A DNA stretch of 64,000 nt, taken from positions 434,001-498,000 of the forward strand of contig NZ_SNUG01000001.1 in assembly GCF_012027325.1 (NCBI RefSeq). The letters run 5' to 3'. The position numbers were made by a program, and so were the translations under genes. This document shows positions 61,371 to 64,000 of this stretch, one piece after another (position 1 is the stretch's first letter; the number at the start of each line of letters is the position of its first letter). This stretch comes from Thermococcus sp. M39. GTDB lineage: Archaea; Methanobacteriota_B; Thermococci; Thermococcales; Thermococcaceae. The notes beneath the pieces were generated by a model. It was not told the origin of the DNA and searched no databases. It saw only the letters and a list, made by a program, of their open reading frames with translations.

Positions 61371-61590
61371 TGACGCTCCCTTGTGGAGGTTGCTCGGAGT
61401 TTGAGCTCCTAAACTCAATAGGGGTACCATTCCAGCTACGTGGGTCCTATAACTCACGATGCTCTTCCGACCTTCGGGGAGTAAACTCCCCATTGGACTA
61501 CTGCCCGCATGGTTCCGTCAAATCGGGACTGAAACCTAAGGGTTGTTGAAACTGTATCTTCGTCCCAAAGGACAGGAAACTTTCGAGGTG
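61371..61590 (+). ncRNA. GC-rich, hairpin-dense island (unidentified RNA or transposon end)
   Basis: This gap is clearly richer in GC than its surroundings and packed with short inverted repeats: GGAG/CTCC (61396-61409), GGGGAGT-AA-ACTCCCC (61476-61491), CCCG/CGGG (61504-61527), AACC-TAAG-GGTT (61533-61544) and GTCC-CAAA-GGAC (61562-61573). No frame gives a recognisable protein. High GC in an AT-richer hyperthermophile often marks structured RNA. A leftover transposon RNA region is the main alternative. Confidence 0.45.
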
Positions 61591-61596
61591 GTAAAA

Positions 61597-62421
61597 TTGG
61601 CTGAAATTGGTGCGATTTTTTATATTGAAGGCTTGGGAAATGATAAGAAAGCTTTAGAAAGAGCTGCAGAACAAATTGTTAAAGAGCTTAAGAAAGAGAA
61701 TGTTGTGAAGGTTAAGAAGGTTAACGTTGCAGATATCCTAGAAAATCCTGAAGAAGAGCTGCTGAAGTACTCAGTGATGATTGAAGCTGAGGTTGAGGGT
61801 TCTTTTGATGGCATTGTAAAGGCAGTCATGAAGTATTCACCCGTTGTTGTTGAGGTTTTAAAGCCTGGCAGGCTAGAAATTAATGCTAAAGATTTGATGA
61901 AGACCCTTGGGGAAGTGTCTCTCTTTATGGGTAAATTAATGGATCAGTTCGGAGGCTTGGCTGCCTATCCTCCTCTTGACAAACTTCCCAAACCTAGAAT
62001 CGGTTACAGTGATGAGGAAATTGAAGAATTCATTGTTGACGAGAGGAACGTAAGGTATCAATTTGTAATTGAGACCTATGGAAAAGACAAGGGAACAATA
62101 GAAGAGACTATAATGAAGGCATTTTACCTTGAGGGTTGTAGAATTAACAAGTTTATCGTGCAAGTGCAAGAAGAAAAAGAGGATAAGGTTTATGCACTAG
62201 TTGCAGCTGAACTGTTGTCTTCTTTTGAAACCCTCACGCAGCTTACAGCAAAGTACGCTCCAGTCGCAATTTCGATCCTTGAGCCTGAGATCATTGATGT
62301 AACCGCATCGGAGCTTCAGAACGCGCTGACAGATTTAGCAGGGTTTGTGCATGAGCTTATTCACAGACCTCTAAAGAAAAAACTTATCGAGCAGGATACA
62401 ATAAAATTTGGACTTTCTTGA
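61597..62421 (+). CDS. unknown protein with two similar halves
   Basis: A 274-residue soluble protein not recognised as a named family. The halves look related: residues 1-110 (IGAIFYIEGLGNDKKALERA, then VVVEVLKPGRLEINAKDLM) and about 150-260 (YQFVIETYGKDKGTIEETIM, then AISILEPEIIDVTASELQNA). Each has a ferredoxin-like alpha/beta rhythm. The start is a TTG at 61597, preceded by GAGGTGG; reading further upstream would run into the GC-rich island. It stands alone. Confidence 0.6.
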   Translation: MAEIGAIFYIEGLGNDKKALERAAEQIVKELKKENVVKVKKVNVADILENPEEELLKYSVMIEAEVEGSFDGIVKAVMKYSPVVVEVLKPGRLEINAKDLMKTLGEVSLFMGKLMDQFGGLAAYPPLDKLPKPRIGYSDEEIEEFIVDERNVRYQFVIETYGKDKGTIEETIMKAFYLEGCRINKFIVQVQEEKEDKVYALVAAELLSSFETLTQLTAKYAPVAISILEPEIIDVTASELQNALTDLAGFVHELIHRPLKKKLIEQDTIKFGLS

Positions 62422-62667
62422 TAATTTGCTTCATTCTTCTACTGTTACTGTTTCAGTTTTTATATTCTTAAAACGGAAAGCTTTTTAAGTTTTGGATACC
62501 TCCTAATCTCCATATTTGGCTGGGATTATCCCAAGATTTCGACGTTTGAGGAAGAAATATTATCGTCAAAAGGCGAAAAGGCTGTAGGCATTTACTAAAG
62601 CTTCTTTCAATTTTTACGGCAATTAGCGAGCTTATTTAATCGTTAGAAAGCGTCTGAAACCGAAAAG

Positions 62668-62675
62668 TATATATA
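62668..62675 (+). promoter_or_regulatory. strong TATA box of the S-layer gene
   Basis: TATATATA preceded by the BRE-like CCGAAAAG. The expected start is near 62700, giving a leader of about 60 bases before the ATG. Confidence 0.65.
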
Positions 62676-62722
62676 CCCCAAACTTATAGTTATGTAGTGA
62701 CAGCACATTAGAAAACACTCTA

Positions 62723-62736
62723 GGGCTTTACAGCCC
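62723..62736 (+). promoter_or_regulatory. hairpin in the S-layer leader
   Basis: GGGCT-TTAC-AGCCC is a perfect five-base-pair stem in the predicted 5' leader, 22 bases before the start codon. Hairpins of this kind can protect abundant surface-protein messages. Confidence 0.45.
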
Positions 62737-62758
62737 AAAAATATGGAGGTGTTGAAAA

Positions 62759-64000
62759 ATGAAAGTTAGAAAGATTGCGGCCCTTGCAGTTGGTGCCGCA
62801 ATGGTTGGAGCAACCATGGGCTTTGCAAGTGCTCAAGCAAACCTTCCAGGGAAGGAATTCTTCGTTAAAGACGGAGCTCCAAACGTTAAAATAGTCGTTG
62901 GTAGCCAAGCTGCTGCAATGGATGTTGCAAGCGCAGCTGACATTGCCCTTGCATTAGGAAGCTTACTCTACACTGAGAAGGAAGTTGAAGCGAGCGGTGT
63001 TAGCGTTCTTGTTAAGAAAGACATAACAGTTACTCCAGACCCAATACCTGTGTACAGCAACTACTACTCAGACTATAATGCTTCCCCAACTGCTGAAGAC
63101 TGGACTCAGCTTCCACAAGACGCTTGGTACAACGGCGCAGCATACAACACAGACTATGCTGGGTGGAAGAGCTACATAGGAGGAGGCTATGCCTTTGAGA
63201 TTGAAGACAGAGATTCAATTGGCAGTGACCAAATGATCGACTGGGACATCAAAATCACTGGAATAAAGTTCTACAAGGGAGACAGCGAATGGAGCCCCTC
63301 CTCAGACTATGGGCCTCTACCAAAAGATGCTGATGTGACACTGTATGTACCAGCAGGTGCTTTAAATGTTACCTTAAACTACGAACTCTACAATGCTACA
63401 TACAAGTACTCAGATACAGACGACGTTTGGGGAACACCAATAACTGATACAAAGTATGTAATTGATGATGACACCCCTGCAACAATGGATTTTGATGGTA
63501 AGACATATACACTCAACACAACGGAAGTATACGAATATGGAATTGGTGCTAAGGACACATTCACAATATTTGGCAATGAATACTATGTCCTAAGTGTAGA
63601 TGCTACAGCTAAGACATTAACCTATGGTCACGACCATGGACAAGTCTGGTTCCACGTTGGGGACGTCAAGGAGTTCGATGGCTATAAGATAAAGGCTGTT
63701 GACATCAGCGTTGGAGATACACCTAAGGCACTCTTTGAAATCACAGCTCCAGATGGAAGAAGCGATCTCATAATCATAAGCGTAAACGATGGAGAGGTTG
63801 ACATCAGTACCAAGTCAGACAAATTCAGCGAAGGAGAAGTTGTCCTTAAGCTCGATGACACATTCGTTGGTATCGACGGCAACTTAATCGCACAGCTCGA
63901 AGTCAGAACAAATGTTGTCACAGTAGAAAGCGGAAAAGAAAACAACTTAATCAACGGGTGGACTGCTTATTTCACCTTCGGTAAAGACAAAGACAACAAT
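62759..64000 (+). CDS. slmA: S-layer protein (partial, N-terminal 414 residues)
   Basis: The frame is open to the window edge. The N-terminus MKVRKIAALAVGAAMVGATM with GFASAQA is a signal peptide cut after Ala. It continues with the Thermococcales S-layer opening (LPGKEFFVKDGAPNVKIVVG, then SADIALALGSLLYTEKEVEA). The rest is beta-rich, acidic and Asn/Thr/Tyr rich with several N-glycosylation sites. It forms the crystalline cell envelope. A GGAGGTG site lies before the ATG, and the strong promoter fits an abundant protein. The C-terminal anchor lies outside the window. Confidence 0.88.
   Translation, partial: MKVRKIAALAVGAAMVGATMGFASAQANLPGKEFFVKDGAPNVKIVVGSQAAAMDVASAADIALALGSLLYTEKEVEASGVSVLVKKDITVTPDPIPVYSNYYSDYNASPTAEDWTQLPQDAWYNGAAYNTDYAGWKSYIGGGYAFEIEDRDSIGSDQMIDWDIKITGIKFYKGDSEWSPSSDYGPLPKDADVTLYVPAGALNVTLNYELYNATYKYSDTDDVWGTPITDTKYVIDDDTPATMDFDGKTYTLNTTEVYEYGIGAKDTFTIFGNEYYVLSVDATAKTLTYGHDHGQVWFHVGDVKEFDGYKIKAVDISVGDTPKALFEITAPDGRSDLIIISVNDGEVDISTKSDKFSEGEVVLKLDDTFVGIDGNLIAQLEVRTNVVTVESGKENNLINGWTAYFTFGKDKDNN

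Larger units (their letters stand above)
62422..62758. other. leader and promoter region of the S-layer gene
   Basis: 337 bases without a convincing gene. A stop-free stretch around 62440-62599 has no start codon or ribosome site. The right half holds the S-layer promoter and a leader hairpin, listed separately. Confidence 0.45.

Noticed and set aside
61245-61493. Minus-strand 82-codon frame across the end of amrS and the GC-rich island
   Set aside because: Mostly antisense to amrS with no ribosome site; reading through hairpins gives low-complexity Ser/Leu-rich sequence.
61364-61549. 61-codon frame across the GC-rich island with four cysteines
   Set aside because: It starts inside amrS, the composition is unlike local proteins, and hairpins explain the sequence better.
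62440-62600. Stop-free stretch before the S-layer gene that reads GWDYPKISTFEEEILSSKG
   Set aside because: No start codon, no ribosome site and no recognisable family; it lies in a promoter-rich AT region, so chance or an old remnant is more likely.
1-64000. CRISPR array, tRNA, rRNA or replication origin
   Set aside because: No regularly spaced repeats, no T-loop/anticodon pattern and no origin-type repeat cluster were seen; a program such as tRNAscan-SE would be needed to exclude a cryptic tRNA.

Overview
The window looks like a chromosome segment of a hyperthermophilic euryarchaeon of the order Thermococcales, most likely a Thermococcus of fairly low GC content. The evidence is the archaeal information genes (Lsm, L37e, L35Ae, L44e, S27e, Nop10, aIF2-alpha, Pelota, TFS, PCNA, GINS, archaeal Trm1 and GlyS), GGTG(A)-type ribosome binding sites, BRE/TATA promoters, T-rich ends after stop codons, and proteins I recall as close to Pyrococcus furiosus ones (prolidase, PCNA, superoxide reductase, rubrerythrin, peroxiredoxin). 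The species cannot be fixed from the sequence alone. No rRNA, tRNA or CRISPR array was seen.

Layout. 0-12.9 kb: DUF167 and DUF402 proteins, glyS, Lsm-L37e, a regulator joining a DNA-binding head to a substrate-binding-protein-like body, a MATE exporter, a ferritin/VIT1 fusion, trm1, L35Ae, prolidase, pelota, and a PP-loop ATPase overlapping an AIR-synthase-like gene. 13-15.7 kb: feoA-feoB plus a FeoC-like protein behind DtxR-type operator palindromes. 15.8-34.5 kb: sugar nucleotidyltransferase, a c-di-AMP synthase-like protein, ubiX-Lrp-CYTH, secreted proteins, ychF, a frameshifted aminopeptidase, a broken corA, tldD/tldE and a minus-strand operon sir2-DUF3783-HAD-ASCH. 34.6-39.8 kb: glyA, then TFS, a 55-residue small gene, PCNA and GINS, followed by a lone molybdopterin oxidoreductase.

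40-51 kb is an oxygen-defence and iron region: peroxiredoxin, flavodiiron protein, NAD(P)H:rubredoxin oxidoreductase, rubrerythrin, rubredoxin, superoxide reductase, two MIP18/DUF59 proteins, four more ferritin-like genes (one an encapsulated-ferritin type without a shell gene), a decayed ferritin-like gene, a CDF metal exporter and a LysO-type exporter in two genes. In the known Pyrococcus pathway, NAD(P)H electrons pass through the oxidoreductase to rubredoxin and on to superoxide reductase, rubrerythrin and the flavodiiron protein. Here the oxidoreductase lacks its second glycine-rich nucleotide-binding loop, so the entry point looks broken or altered.

51-56.5 kb: L44e-S27e-aIF2alpha-Nop10-PAC2-EndoQ, a polyprenol kinase-like protein and thiL. 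56.5-58 kb: an IS200/IS605-type tnpB element with an internal deletion, abutting the tail of a helix-turn-helix gene. 58-60.3 kb: an ABC exporter whose permease genes are clearly richer in GC. 60.3-64 kb: an AmrS-like radical SAM enzyme, a GC-rich hairpin-dense island, an unknown two-repeat protein and the start of the S-layer protein. Several lesions (aminopeptidase, corA, NROR, tnpB, ferritin remnant) suggest either genuine gene loss or small sequence errors; read-level checks would separate the two.
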